A DNA stretch of 64,000 bases from Membranipora membranacea (lineage: Eukaryota > Bryozoa > Gymnolaemata > Cheilostomatida > Membraniporidae), in contig OU612065.1 in assembly GCA_914767715.1 (NCBI GenBank), positions 9,486,001 to 9,550,000 on the forward strand, given 5' to 3'. This document shows positions 26,338-41,300 of this stretch, piece after piece; position 1 is the stretch's first letter, and each line of letters begins with the position of its first letter. The position numbers and the translations under genes are program-made. The notes below the pieces were generated by a model. The model did no database searches. It saw nothing but the letters and a program-made list of their open reading frames with translations, and was not told where the DNA came from.

Positions 26338-29300
26338 TCATTGGTAGCTGCCAAACTGCAGGGGCTCCCACTCTAAGTTCCGTAGGTTCACCTTGACGCA
26401 CAGTCCTGTCTCACAAAACTTCGGTAAAGCCAAGCATAAACATTTTTTGCCATCTAGAAAGGAAGTGAAGCAATACATGATTATCAATCACTAATTCATA
26501 GCGTCACTAGGTAAGGTTTGGCCCTTTTTACTCAAACTCATACTTTGCTCAAGGAAATATATGTGGTTCTCAAGTACACCAAATCATACTCCATCTAGAA
26601 CTAGCTCACAACTAATGATAACTGAGTCATTGTGTCAAATGTCATGATCCAGGGCATCTAAACTTCATGTGAGTAAATTGCAGGGAAACAACTGCACCAC
26701 GGTAGCAGCTTGACTGACGTCCTGATATTGACCACTTTAGTAGCTACCCAGTTACAAATATGCAAGTATTACATTTGGACTGTCGGGAATTGTTGGCCTT
26801 ACAATGTGTTCACTCTACCAAGTTTCAAAACCACTCGAGCCTTCCGGGCAATTAACTGCTATGTAATACCGACAAATTAAATCTCTGGAGGATTATTTGA
26901 GACATGATTACACTTTAGATTGATGCTACAAGGTCGACTTGTCAGATTAGAACATTACACCAACGCTCCGATAAGTAATAATGGTATGCCGTCATGAATT
27001 TTGCTGCCTCTGTACAAAACTTGCCTTTATTAATCACGGCCAAGTTCTGGAATATTTCCGGCATACTGGGATATTCTTAGAAAGAGATGACATAATATTT
27101 TCTCAAATGCTGTATACATACATACATTGCTTAATATAAAAGAAAGGGAAGCAATTGGAATTGTGACATGTCTATTTGTGAGGACATCATGAAATGTTAA
27201 ACTCATGTTTTATGTATGAATGTTGCTATCAGGCTCTCGACGTTATGTTTCATTTGCCCAGAGAACAGCACACATGTGTGACTCGGTCTACTGTTTGAAC
27301 TGTAATACATTATTGCAAAATAGCATAATTAAAACTAATCAATATTGAATTTCAAAGTGTTTCAATGCTAGAAATACTAATGACAACCAGTGTCAGTACT
27401 GTTATATGTAGAGTATGTATGCATTTAGAAAGAAAGAAATCTGACATGAATTTAAAAGAAAAGCTAGAACTTTCTCAGTGTGTTCTGAGGTTGTCAATTT
27501 CAGCGACACGATAAAATAATTTTATGATTGGTAAAAAATTTAGATTAGCACTTGGGAGAGAGAAAAAAATTCTAACAACTGGTGGCTTAGACAACTCCCT
27601 AGAAAACATGGGTACGGCTAAAAGCTTCAGAAGATTCCCCTTCTAGTTTGAAAACATGCGATATGTGATGATGTTTGAATCAATCTCTAGACGTACAAGC
27701 AGAAGCTTGTTGACTGCAAGGATTAAGCCTGACCAACTACACTATGGCCACGATGAATTTGGCATGAGGTTACAACAATAGCTTGATTTGGCGAGCCCAA
27801 GGATAATATACTAACTACCTTGTGTACCAATGTAGATAACATTTAACTTATACCATGGACACCAATATAACAACTGTTTTTTAAAATACTCAAAACATGT
27901 AAATTAGTATGCTAGTAACCAGGATAGGACTAGGAGTTATCCTACTTCATATAAAGGGAGGAAAACTGCATGTTATTACCACATTGTAAATCACAGTTTG
28001 ACATATTCCAGTTTCAACACATCTTCTATACTTTGTGGCAGGAAACATTTGAACCTTTAGTTATCAAGTTATTACACATGAGACCTGGAGATCAAATCAA
28101 TATATCTGATTCTGTCAATTATATACTTAGAGGAGTGAGCATTGTTTAAAGTATATTTACCATGTGTGAAATATTCTGCCTCTAGTTTATTCTGATTGCC
28201 AGCGAAATATACATGTGGACAACTCTCTAATATAAATGGATCAGTATCTGTATAAGGGTACGCAGCTGCAAATGAAAAAGAATAATTTAAATGCGAAATC
28301 TTTCTGTCAAGATATAAAACTAAAACTCCTACAACATCACAGACCACACAAACCAGCGAAAGTAAATAATCTGCACCAATTTTTTTTCATGGCTTTATTA
28401 GAGATTGTCCATTCATTTCAAATAGTTTACAACAACCATTATAATGTTATGAGCTCACCAAGTGTGTCAGGTGCAGTAGGTGCTATGTGGTGCCATGTTA
28501 AACATTTCTTCATTATCTCAGCAGAGCTTTCGATTTTGCTATACTTCTTTATGTTTGTAGTGGGCTGACCAGAATCGCCGAGTATGCTGATAAAACAAAA
28601 TTGTTAAAATATAGGTTTCAATAATCGTTCAAAATGGATTATAAGGACATATGGCTTGTCTCAGAACAGTGAGTGGTGCCATGGTAAGATAGCCCATAAA
28701 GATACTTTGCCTGATGATATAGGCGCTACTTGTTCCAAGTAAAATATTAAAATGTACTTACTGTACACCATTGATAGTACATGTGTAGGGATTAGTAGCA
28801 GTTTCTAACATCCCACTTTCATCTTTGAATAAACACGGATGTAGAGGCTGCTGAGGTAGTACACAGTTACTGACATCATGTTCTCCAGGCATAATAGTCA
28901 CTGGTATAGTCTCGGTTAAAGACTGCAGGTATGTGTTGAGGTTTTTTATTGCATCTACTGTACCCGCTGCAATGTGCTTCGTCAAATACTTTGCCTGAAA
29001 TGAAGTACCAACAACACCATTGCATTGACTTTCATGTATAAATTACTCAGTAGATGTTGTATCAATACAGTGCGGGAGCTGGTCACATACAAACAATCAG
29101 TACTAGTGGTGGGCTCTTTATGAACCATTGCTATGAATAATAGATATTTATCATCAAATAGTTTATATCAATCAAAGAGTAAAAGGTGACGCTAGATCCA
29201 CTAACTTTATAATGCTGCTCCTTGTCATGTGCCTCCTGTGTTATTGAGTTTCCAGCGATGAAGACACGACAAATCTTACTCGCCTCCTCCGCACTCCCGA

Positions 29301-31093
29301 GACCACCACGGATATAGTCAGACAACATAGTCAATGCCATCTCATTAGTGTTAGAACCTCCTATCTCAATACCAGAGAGGAACAGCACCTCACTAGAGAA
29401 CAGATGAAACATTGATCAAATATAGGTCATATAGATATATCCAAATAACCTCCCTGAATGGCTACTGGTTGCTTGTCGTGTTTTGTTTGTGTTATCCAGA
29501 CAATCGAATTTAGTTCATCGACCCGGATGAACCTGACCATAAATGTTTATAATTTTGCTTCTCACCCAATCAGACTCCAGCGTAATTTGAAATACAATGT
29601 TTCATACACTTATCAACTGATAGATTGTCCAAGAATATTATGCACTTATTAACGTCACATAGGTATTTAATATTAAATGAATGAGAAACGAACCAGTCTT
29701 CTGAAATATCAGGCAAGTCAGGCTGGGATAAGTCAGCAAAGCTTATATCCTCTACACGAAAACATCCTGGGTTTTTTTCCTCTTCCTTGCCTTTAACAGC
29801 TAAGTTAACACCTGTAACATAACATCCAAAATCAATATTCTAAAAACTGGATTCAGCATGACACTGACATAAGCTGACATGTAGTACATGGTACTTCAAC
29901 GAACTGCATGTAAACATTCACAATCTGTTGAATCATGTTTAGCACTTCCTCGAACAGCAATGTTATTTGGCTGAAATGTGATAAAAATGTAATCATTCTT
30001 TACCAGTTACAAAATCTGCCGCCTTTATGTCACCGATCAATTGAATCCTCTGTAGCATGTCCTCCAAAAACAGAACGTCATCATCAGAGGTGAAGTTCTC
30101 TGTCAGAGGCTGAGGAGGCAGGTTCAATTCGTCATTCAATTCTTTGAGAATACTTGGCTGCAATTCCATCTGCTTGAACGCCGTGCCGATGAGGATACAT
30201 GTCTCTCCAGTAACAACGTCACAAACTTGTCTCACTGGTAAATCATTCCCTGCAAAATCAAGTTGTTTCACGATCAACAATCAATCGCTAAAATATAAGA
30301 CTTTGGATAAGCATAAGGGTAGGCCTAATATGATCGACTTGGTCACATATAACCTATCACAGTAGTTGGGAGAGACTATCCAGTGTCATAATCATACAGT
30401 GTCTGGGTCCCCTGTGGTGCGAGGTTTCTTGGCTGAAGGGTTAAAATATGGACATGTCTGCACATTGAAGTAGATGCAGTTTTGGCCTAGGAAACAAAAT
30501 TCTTATTAAACTGTTACCCGTCCCGTATGATGCCAGAACAGAAGATTGTGTGTTAGGTTGAGGCCAGTAGAGTAGTAAATGTGAGTCCCATAATTATTTA
30601 TTCTTAGTGCATATCGTCTGAGCTGTAACTGGCAACATGTTTGACATGCCATCAATATAGCAGCTGTGAAGAGAGATGGAAGCTTCCCAGTAATTACAGT
30701 AGAGTAGAGTGGGTATGAATGTCACTATGATCAATCAAAACATACACAAACAATGTAAAGAATATATAGCTCAAACTTACACACAACAGCCAGTTTAAAT
30801 GGCAAACCCATTTACTAAATAACAGGCATGATACTAGCAATAGGCATTCAAAAGGCAGTTCTTGTAGTGATGCATGTGTGTGAAAACAATGAAGGAGAAG
30901 CCAAATACTCACCCCACTTCTGTTTAGCTGCATCCTCAAGCTTTCTTGACAAACACTGTAATCTCGTCTCATAAAACTTCGCATATTGTTGAGAGAATGT
31001 CCTCTTGCTGTGATTGAACTTGAACTTATCCGCACCAGATGCATCCCTCTGGTGGGAGGGCCTTGTGAAATGTTTCTTTTCAGTCAACTGCAT
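26338..31093 (-). CDS. POLD2: DNA polymerase delta subunit 2 (B subunit)
   Basis: Exons in coding order: 31093-30913, 30249-30004, 29811-29694, 29392-29206, 28994-28762, 28586-28459, 28265-28161, 26453-26338. All phases agree, giving 437 residues (the human protein is about 469). Diagnostic segments are the N-terminal RTFSQQYAKFYETRL, MELQPSILKELNDE in the OB fold, FIAGNSI, IMPGEHDVSNCVLPQQPLHP and DPFILESCPHVYFAGN of the inactive calcineurin-like phosphoesterase fold. This regulatory subunit joins the catalytic subunit POLD1 to POLD3 in the nuclear lagging-strand replicase. The start is the ATG at 31093 (MQLTEKKHF). The donor after exon 3 (GTTCGT at 29693) is weak but keeps phase. The last intron, about 1.7 kb, is much longer than the others and contains no recognised gene. 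Confidence 0.97.
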
Positions 31094-32311
31094 GGCTAAA
31101 CAACTGTTTTCACAGAACACAGGGTACTACAAGCTTCTCTCAACTTTCTCATGTGAGTATTTCCCGCCACCATAAAACAGGAAATGGATTGTTGTTTTTG
31201 ATTGGCTTCAATCAACAGGCTGCATTTGATTGGATATATCTAATATATAAACCTTCCCGGCATGCACATCTATTGTAGTTCTGCTTTCACATATAAAGAG
31301 GTTGCAACTCCAATTGTGCACAAAGAGATTTCATGAGGACATTCTGTGATATAACTAGGGAGTTCTGAGCAAACTCTCTGGTAAAATTGATTTTTAAAAG
31401 GAAGAAGACTCAATTAATTCTTGAAATAACCCTTTTACATAGCCAGGATTCAAAGGCTGCTGATCTCTACAATTTAATTATTTGAAGCTACGTTTCATGT
31501 GAGCAAAGCAAGTCATTCAGCACTATCGAAGAAAATTTCGCAGCATGTACAGGCAAGGAGTAAAAAAGGTACTGGTATATCCATTACTGGGGAGCAAATG
31601 ACAACATTCAAAATCAATTTACACCCTGATTTCCTTGACACACCATAACTAACACAGACACATTTTCAGTTAACAAATTCAGCATGTGCTTCCTTTCACT
31701 TATAGTCTGTGGTATATAAGTCAGATTATGTTTCAAATCATTGAGGTGCAAACAGGAAAAAGATAGGAAATTCACAGTATGAAGTTTATCATGAAGAGAG
31801 AACACGCAGTTCTTGCTGGATGTCTTTGTGAGTCTTGTTTGTCAGAATGGCCTCTCAATTTGTCTGATGAGACACATGGCATGGCAAACTGACCTCACGT
31901 TACTTTAGTTAATGGGATACTATCCAGCACTCCAGCACATAGAACACCATTTCTCAAGCAAGATATTAAAGTTGAAGTTAATTTATTCTGGTGACTATGT
32001 CACATATTACATTGATTGAGACATCTCTCACTTCTTTTTGCTGCCACACCACAGAATGCAAAATTATCAATATTACAACCAAAAAAGACAGAACAGCATC
32101 TTCAAACATAAACTACATGGCCATATATACATTGTTACCAATGATATTAATTGTCGATTAATTTCTTGAATACCAAGTGATTGACTTAACAACAATCTAA
32201 ACAATACAGTACTTTACATCTTATAATACACTAAAGAAAAAAAATCAAAACATGTAACTGAGAAACTGTCTAGTTGATTTCCTTCCTGAGAACTGCAGGT
32301 ACGCCTCAAAG
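31094..32311. other. Intergenic region: POLD2 promoter and TUBGCP5 downstream flank
   Basis: Both neighbours are on the minus strand. The TUBGCP5 poly(A) signal is at the right edge, and the POLD2 start codon is just left of the region. I see no supported exon and no repeat structure. Confidence 0.5.
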
Positions 32312-32318
32312 CTTTATT
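32312..32318 (-). terminator. Poly(A) signal overlapping the TUBGCP5 stop codon
   Basis: On the minus strand the sequence reads TCATAATAAAGC, so the TAA stop and the AATAAA signal share bases. If this signal is used, the 3' UTR would be only some 15-30 nt. A second signal further downstream was not identified. Confidence 0.6.
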
Positions 32319-35300
32319 ATGAATCCATAGCAGTGATTTGTAAAGCTTGGGACAGGGATTCCACTACAAAGTGTAAAAAATGATTTTTTGACATTCCATT
32401 TAGTGATAGCACATTACAGATTTATTAAATGGAAACTGATTTTCAGTAAGTAAATCTTTTAGCACTTTGCTCAGTTTTAAACCCTTGCCAAAAAAGTTGA
32501 GGTTTTAAATCGAACCAATTTTCATCTCAAGCCGATTGATTCCAGCTTAACAGTAATTTAATCTGAGAGATAGTCACTTTTTATCAGCATGTGTTGCCTC
32601 AATTTGAAATACAAAAATTGGCTATGGCTATATAAGGACCAAATATAGAGAGACAGCCTGAAAGGTTTGTACACAGATAAATATCACACCAAACTATAAT
32701 GGTGAGAAAATACTTACAGTGCTGAAGCGATCCGGATTTAGTTAGAGCTGTAACTAATGATCTCAGTATTTGAAGGCATCTGTGAAGCTCAGTATGGACA
32801 CCATCAATATCTCCTGCGCTAAATACAACAGTGATCAGATATTGTTACTCAATAATAACAGCCAAGCAAATAAGGTATCATTTGATTCAATTTTACAGTA
32901 ATTCTGTAAAAACGGTAAACTATTCATGTAAAGAATGATCAAGAAACTCACGTGATAAGCGTCAGGCCTCCATCCCATAGTCCTTGAAACACGAAGGCAG
33001 CATTGAATATTCTAAGTAGGCAATCATGTAAAACAGTGTTATTCTCGTGCAGAAAACATCGATCATATATCTGATTGAGGTAGGCTCTGTGTGATTGGAT
33101 GATAGTCTCAAGGTCGCTAGCCGATCTCAACTTTGATTCAAAGTTTAGTTTGGAGGAATGTAAAATCTGAAAAAAAACATGTAAAAATATCACCAGGGGG
33201 ACAATAAACTTATTTGTGCGGTTCCATTGCAGCCAACCCGCAGAGTAGAAGAATTTGGGGTTGTGCATTTGGTCAGATCATATTGAATTGAGTTAGATTG
33301 CAGCATTAAGATTGCATTGCAGATTAAGCAGAATTAGCGTTCGGATTCAAGATTGACAAAATTCATCTGATGGTGTGAAGATAATGATGCTGACAAAAGC
33401 ACTTTAATAAATCAACCATACTTACAGTTGTCATAACATAATCATTAAAGCCATTTATGAAATGGAGCAGCTGCATCCTTAGTAGATATATGCGTTGTTC
33501 TAGCTGATGTGTTTCCTCTTTGGACCTTGTTTCGGGTTTCACATCTTCCTCCACAACAACAGGAACCTTCAAAAGCTCTGAAATTTGTATTAAGGGTTAT
33601 TCATTTGATTTGATAAAATTCTAAGCTCTAGACAAGGAAAATGTTGTATAAAAAATTGACATATCTACATTGTAATACTGGTACTAACTAATAACACTAA
33701 CCATCAAAGCTCAGATGATCAACAGAATATTTAGCCAGCTTAAGTTGAAGTAAAAACTGGAATATCTTATTGTAGTCAGTCTCACATTCAGTGTTGTACA
33801 CAACATCTACTGGCCAATCAACCTGAAAATGGAGAAACTACAATTGAAGAGAATGACAAAAAAACTCTTATATGAAACATTCACAGGATTCCAGAGATCT
33901 TGTTTTCAGTTACAATAAATATGCTTCGTATTTTTCGGCTGAATATTTACATCAATCATTTCCTGCAAATACCACATGCCATTATAATACCACAAATATT
34001 TTAAAGGACCCCGATCACAACTCCTTATATTGCATCAGGCCACTTAACTATGATGAATGCAGCAATGGGCCATGTAAATGCAAAAGACCTAATACAATGT
34101 GCATTATGACAATAAGTTGGGCAGTGGTGGTATTGTACAAGTCACATGGACAAATAGGGCACAACATTGAGTAATGTCGAGCTAGAGACGTTATACCTTC
34201 CATTAATGATGGTGAGATGGCTGCCAGGTGATTGGTGCAACAGGAGTTGAGGTTATAAGACCCATTGTTGGAGCATGTCAATGGATTGTCCCAGACAACA
34301 CCATGGACAGCCCTCATTGTCCTAAATAGAGCACTACCGCCATTTATTCAAGTGAAATGAACATATTATGCTTGCTATACCCAATGAGGTAGGAATATGT
34401 AGCTTTGGGATATGAGGATTCCGGATACCCCAAGGCTTACAAACATACCTCATAATGTAAATTGAGCTCTTCTAGCATGTGTATAGGCAAGAATTCTGAC
34501 CTTTGGACAGGACTTATACTCAAGCTGAATCTAGAAAATACAGTGACAACTCATGTAAATTTAGATGATATAATAATTATACGCTTTCTATTTTACTAAA
34601 ACTGCATTCTTCTTAATCGGAAATGAGAATCTTAAAAACTCTGTTGAAAAAGCAGGAGCAAAAGTAGTAAGTCATTTTTACTGGATTATACTGGATGGAA
34701 TATGGCATCTCCATCATTGTCTTACACTATATGGTAGATAATAAAATAATTTGCGGTACCTATACATGTCTTTGGCAAAGCTGGTTTCTATGCATTCTTG
34801 CAAGCTGATATTGAGTGAGAGTTGATCTTTCCAGTCTTCTGAGTGGCGGATTTTATCGAACAAATCCCACCAGAATCCATACATCAAATCTCCAGCTTCC
34901 ATCAGATATACTTGCTAAAATTATTTCGATAGAAAAATATAATAGTGTTTGGATTACTTTGAGAAAACTGCGTGTTCCAATTCAAACAGGCAGCATATGC
35001 AAGCTACATCAGGTTATGAGGCATTGTAGATTATTTGGTTGATATGGAATACAATCTACTTCTAAAACATACCTTAACTATCAAGCTGCTATATAGAGGG
35101 TATTATGTTAATATGCTTACCCTGATTAAAGTCAGATAGTGCTCCATTTTGCATTCTGTTCGAAGTACCTCCAAAAGACATTGTGACACCTGCTTATATC
35201 TGTCATCTATCAATGAGCCCAGAGACAGGGACAAGGCTTTACTTATACTCATCATATTCTGTGTGTTCAGTTGTGTCAGATGCCTGATGTTAAAATCAAA

Positions 35301-38300
35301 ATTAAAACTGTTAGTGGTGAATAAATGAGTAAGGTGTAACACTGTCTTTGTGGTTATGTTAATTTTGACTGGCCTTCAACATTGAGTGATTGTAAGAATC
35401 AAACATTTTAACATACATCACCTACCCCAGCTCATTTTCACCAAACAGCGCTTTACTTGATGCGAACAGAGCCTTGAGATTGGCTAAAAGTAGAGGGTTG
35501 GCATTGCGCTGTGCACCAAGCTCAGTAACGGTGCTGTCAATAATTGTGGAGCGTTCCTTCTGTACAGGCAAGCTATCATCAACCTCATCATCAATAGGGA
35601 CGGGAGTCTCACCCCAACTCAGCTCTGTGCATAACTTCTCAATAAATATAGAGTGCAGAGATCTCTCATGGATGCCTGTAATCATAAAACAAATATATGA
35701 AGTTTCTCTGTACGTTCATCAATATAAGATATTTGATCAGATTTATCAGGTCTTGGATAAATATGGTACAATAAAACAGGATTCTGAAGTTGACAAGGAA
35801 ACATAAATTCACACACCAAGAGCCAGGTTAAGTTTGCCGAGCCTGGACAGGAGCTCCATCGACTTTCCAGTGGTAGCAATTTTGACAAGCGTTCCTTCAA
35901 GTATATCAGGCACTGATCGGCTGAACGTAAAGGCATCAGTTGGCGAGTCAACCTCATCCAGTTCTAACTTCGTGACTTCAACAGCTGTATCCCAAAATGT
36001 CTCATCCAAACAATCTGTTTCTTTTCTTTAAAAAAATCACATTATGGAGCCAGTTATTTTGAAATTTGTTGCAATTAGTCGGTATTAAGGCCACTCAATC
36101 ACATAACCCAGCAATATTCATACCAGCTACATGATTTCTATGGCTGATACATAGGAATAGAGATACCTACCTATAGATTGTACCATTTTTTGCAAAAGGA
36201 TAAGGACAGCGGTTTTCTTCGCTACTTGTATCTCATCCAACTCATATATGATGTGATACCACATTTGCCTTCCTATTTGTCAGAGTTTGTGTATTAGGAT
36301 CGTTGGAGCCTACATGGCCACATTGTATTCGGATAATTACTTGGCTATCAAATCCTGTTACAAGTTGTGACTAATGTAACTCAAAGCTTTTGTGCTTTTA
36401 CTGAGCAAGTTTAATTACAACTGGTCAAGCAGTGTATGTTCAACCATCAGAGATCTGTGAGGTGTTTTATTTTGTCTCACCATTTTACAATCTACCTATT
36501 CATAATGGAATATATCTATCTGATTACGAGATGAGACTATTATGCTATACACACTCAATGTTATTGTAAGTAAAGATCATCATTGATTAATATATTTCAG
36601 CATTCAATTAGATTCCTTTGTTTTGACTGACTTATGAACTGTTTGATTGTCAAAATAATTATCCTCTTTATTGTAATTTGCAATGTGTAATGAAGACTAG
36701 GAAAATGGATCAGCACCTATCCTATCAGGTTTATTTTTATAGAGAGCACAACCATCACTCGCTCATCACACCGCACAGCTAACATACACCCAAATCTGCA
36801 GGGTTAGAGTCTCATAAGGTCATAATTTGTAAGTTCATATTAACCGTTTTTGATTATATTATAATGATTGTTTTATGCCAAACCTGCTCTGTTTATGTAA
36901 TATCGTATAATTTTGAACGTTTATAGAATCTTATCATAACAATTGTCATTTTTATACAGGTTACGATATCAATACAATCAGTTAACTTTTACGACAAGAC
37001 CTATCCTGCAACACACATAGCCAATTATTGGACCCCTGTTTCCAAGGATATCCATATAAATGCAAAAAAACAGTGTCAGGCTGACAGACAGTACATATAT
37101 GGGGGAACTTACTTTCTGATGACAAACTCAGAGTGAGGATCATTGAGATTACCATCAGTAAGCCACTGATCTATGATAGTCAAGTATGGAACCAGCGTCC
37201 TCATAAATACATGAGTGATCTCCAGAACCTGAGATAATCAGGCAGAATAAGAATTACAAGAATCGGTATCACAGCAAGAATTGTGAGGTGGTATGGGACT
37301 TACTCAAGTCATTCATACATACATGTCAACATACGTGCAAGAAATACCTGCTAAAGACTTATATTGGCGAGGTAACAGAGTCAATTTTCTGATTTATCGG
37401 AGCCTTAAGTATGGTATGGACATAAATGATTAGACTTACAATTTTTGTGTCGGTGAACTGCACACTGGCATTATTGACAGCGCTGTTGCAGGCTGTTAGC
37501 AGATAAGTTGCTGCTGATGATATCATGAGGTGATCACATCCTAATAGCGGAAGGATTGCTGATTTGTATACACTGTGAACAACATGGATTATCTGTGCTC
37601 TATCTTTGTATTTCTGTATGAGGGATAGTACTGTGGCGCTCATCACTGAAAAACACCAGACAAAGCTATGATAGGTCGGTTTTGATATGATCAGTGATGC
37701 AGATCTGCAGTTAACCATGTCTCATCCAGGCCCAGGGCCGCAATTCACATATTGTTTACAGATTTCACACATCTTGCATAAAATAATATCCTCCAGATGT
37801 ATAATTATTTTACTGTATTTAGCCATCTGATTAACTCACTCACCTTCAGCCTTGATTTGCTTGGTAATCTGTGTGGTAAACTGATCAATGCTGTTAATCA
37901 TTTCTGTGACAGCTACACAAAAGGCCTGGTGTGTTCTGCTTGTGAGCAGAGGATACTGTCCTCCGATATATTCAGATACAAACTTTCTGAGCTGATGGAT
38001 CTCTGTACCCACAGAAATTAACTTACTCAGTGTGTTGATTAGTGCGGGCTGCAGTCAAAAGATGACAAAGTGGTGAGCTTTATTGGAGTTGCCACAGAAG
38101 GACTCGTTGAAAGCAATAACATAATATCTGAATTTACTCTCATCAAGCAGATGTTACTAACATCAGTATCATGAACCAGGAGCTAACTCACCGTCTTTAT
38201 GGAAAACCCATACTGTAGTAAAAAACTGATGAGATTTACTTAGCAAACCTTGGTGGTGTGAGTGAGATTGACTCCAGATTTGATGTCAAAGGTCTGAGTC

Positions 38301-41300
38301 TTATCATTGAACGAGAAAAGATATGTAGATGCAGCTCCAGATAACATCCTGCAATTTGAGAGTTGTGCTTTCATTAGATGGATGTCATTATACCAGCAAA
38401 TTACAAAGCAAATAAAAATATAAATACAGGTACAGCTACAGGGTACAGCTAGACTTCAAGCAGAATGTAAATAAATAAAGCGGAATAATTATTTGCACTA
38501 CGCTGATGTCACTATGAGACATACCAGAGTACTTCTCTGACAACCTGATACTCTGTCATGTAGGTGTCATTGTGTGCTGCTTCTAGAGAGTCGAAGCCTT
38601 TCAAATGTCCGATCCTGGAACGGCAATAAGGAATATAATAAGCCATAAATAACCTAACGTCACAGAAGTCCTAAAGAACACATCTATCTACTGAGTCGAA
38701 TTGAAGTCAGTTTGTATGCTCAGTTTTATAGTCAGTTTGTATGCTGTACACGAACACTTGGGATGCATAGACTAACAGTCTGGGTTAGTAAATACCAAAA
38801 TTTAATTGCTCTATAACTAAGTTTCGCTGATTTGGCAGCCACCAAGAATAAAATCTGGTATAAGACTTGAAGTTTTATTACCAGTTTTTTGCCAGATCAT
38901 TACTAGTATGTATGCTTGATTCCTGCTCGCCTGCCCAGTATCTGATCACGAGATTATCACGTAGAGAATTAGTGGTCGTTTCCACCTGTTTACTTATGTC
39001 TTCGCTGTTTACAGGGGGAGAGCAGACAACTTCAGTTTCTAATTCAGGGGATGAATCCTCCTCCGAGTCTATCTAGGATAAAAAAGTATCTCATGCAAGA
39101 GGCATTCAATTACAGAGAATAACTAAGTCATCTGAATATAATAAGAAACTTTCAAATTGGTATTTTACTAACAGTGACTAAAACAATTGTTAGAGAGAGT
39201 ATGGCACCTACTGTAGAATCAGAAAATTCTGATTGTAAAGGTTCCAAGTCTTCTGTCAGGTATCCATACCAGTCAAAGTCATCCGCTATCAAAAAATATG
39301 TAGTAATTCATAAATTAAATTAACCAGGTGCCATGCTAGAGATGTCTTCAACAATATTAATATGTACAGCAAACAAATCTATATCTGAAATATCAATGAA
39401 ATAACCTGGCAAAGAGCTCCAGATACATTTTGGTTGCCAAATTAGTCATATTTTGACTTAGGAGTGGGTAGGAAATCATCCCTCATATGAGCATCTAAGG
39501 TCTCGTATTACTGACCACCAGTCAATGGTGCCAAAAAGAACATGCAACAGCGGCTTCCTCACATAACTCAATCTCTCCGAACATAATGAATGAGTCTCAT
39601 CTGCACAGTAAAAAGTGATACAAACCTTCCCTATCCTCTAGTTTGAGCTCAGGACTTGGATGGTATGACTTTGAAGTAGGGCAGTTTGACATGTCCAGCA
39701 GAAAAGCCAGCACAGCATAATGGGTGTCTGTCTACAATTATCAATCGCATGTATTATTTATTCCCTGTATCTGAAAGGCAGACCTGTCAATTATGGACTG
39801 TCAACCAACCAGAGCGAGAGGCATCACTTCGTTACTAGAAGATACCAAACTGACAAAATGCTGAGTCAAATCATAAATTGTATTGACTCCAGCCAGGTGG
39901 AATCAGGGAAAACCCTTGAATATGTCAGCCTCACATGGTTCATAAGTCAAATGTAAGTCACGGAAAGGTCTTGGCAATTGTTGACCGTATTGGCTAAAAT
40001 TGCTTTAGCTTATTAGAGTTTTCTGTCCATGTTATGAGAGTGGACAACTCCTTTCAGACTCTAGGGTACTCAAGAGTAATGATATTGATGAATATTGATG
40101 CGCACCATGAATTTTTTTGCTGATCACAACCACATGTATGCATGGACAAACTGCATGTGTTAGTATATAGCAAAAGTTTACTGTTCAACAAAATCCTGAT
40201 TTCGGCAGCCATGTGTGCATCATTTTCAAGAGCAGAAACTGTTGATTGATGATATTAAATGAACCTTATCAAGTCACTTATCACGCGTACACTAACTAAA
40301 TCTTGACTTGCAAGTTGACTCTAAATATTTTGAATCAAAGGTGACATAATCAAAGCTCTGATTAAATATTTACCTTTGCCACATCTTTTCTCTCAAATTC
40401 ATGTAAATTTAAGAACTGCGTGATGTTATCTTTCAAAAAGTTTCCTGTCTCAATCTCAGAATGAATGCTGAACTTTTTATACAATCTAAAAAGACAAGAT
40501 GACATCGGATTTGAGGGTGATAATGGAATGAATTTAGTTGGCTTTAGAATAAATTTTGGATGCAAAATATATTTATTTCACAAAACAAATATAAACAAAC
40601 ATATGAATCCAAATTGGTCTAACAATAAAAGCAAATCATCCAATGACATCAGGTAAAAAAGTATTAAACCAACAGCAGACACATTGCCTATTCATCGGGA
40701 ATATGTTTAAGGACAAGTGTTTTTTAAGGACAACAAGATCTAACAGATAATGGCTAGAAGACATACTCTATGAATAGGCAATATGTCTGTTGTTGGTTGA
40801 ATTCTTGTTTACTTGATGTTGTTGGATGTGATGATACCTATAACTGTCCATGTCTGCTGATGTATTTTTATTAACACCTACCCATCAAGTGTAAGATCGA
40901 CCTTATGGCTATCCACATCTAAATATCTGTGGAATCGTAGGTTTGATGTCACATAGTTCTGACAAATAGTGAAATTCTCCTCTGAACGCTACAACATTGG
41001 ATTCATTACAATCTATTATGTTTTGATTATCTCGCATTTTGAGTCGTATCGGTTTTTTGATACAAAATATGTTGTGAATTATCTCATCAAGTCCGACAGA
41101 AATTTCAAAGTCATGCTTCAATTTTGCTGAGTTTGTCCCAAAACACTATCAATTTTCCAAAATCAGACCCATTAATTCTATTCAATTTCTGCACTGATGA
41201 GGTACCAGAGAAGTCTAACCTATACTGACATCCAGATTTTCAAGCGACAAATTCAGATTCGGCAAATAATATCACTCCCTCTCATCACAGTCTTATATAT

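Noticed and set aside
28236-28568. 110-codon plus-strand open frame
   Set aside because: It is antisense to two well-supported POLD2 exons and is a shadow of their coding constraint.
31094-31120. Upstream in-frame extension of POLD2
   Set aside because: It would start at GTG. The ATG at 31093 gives a normal start.
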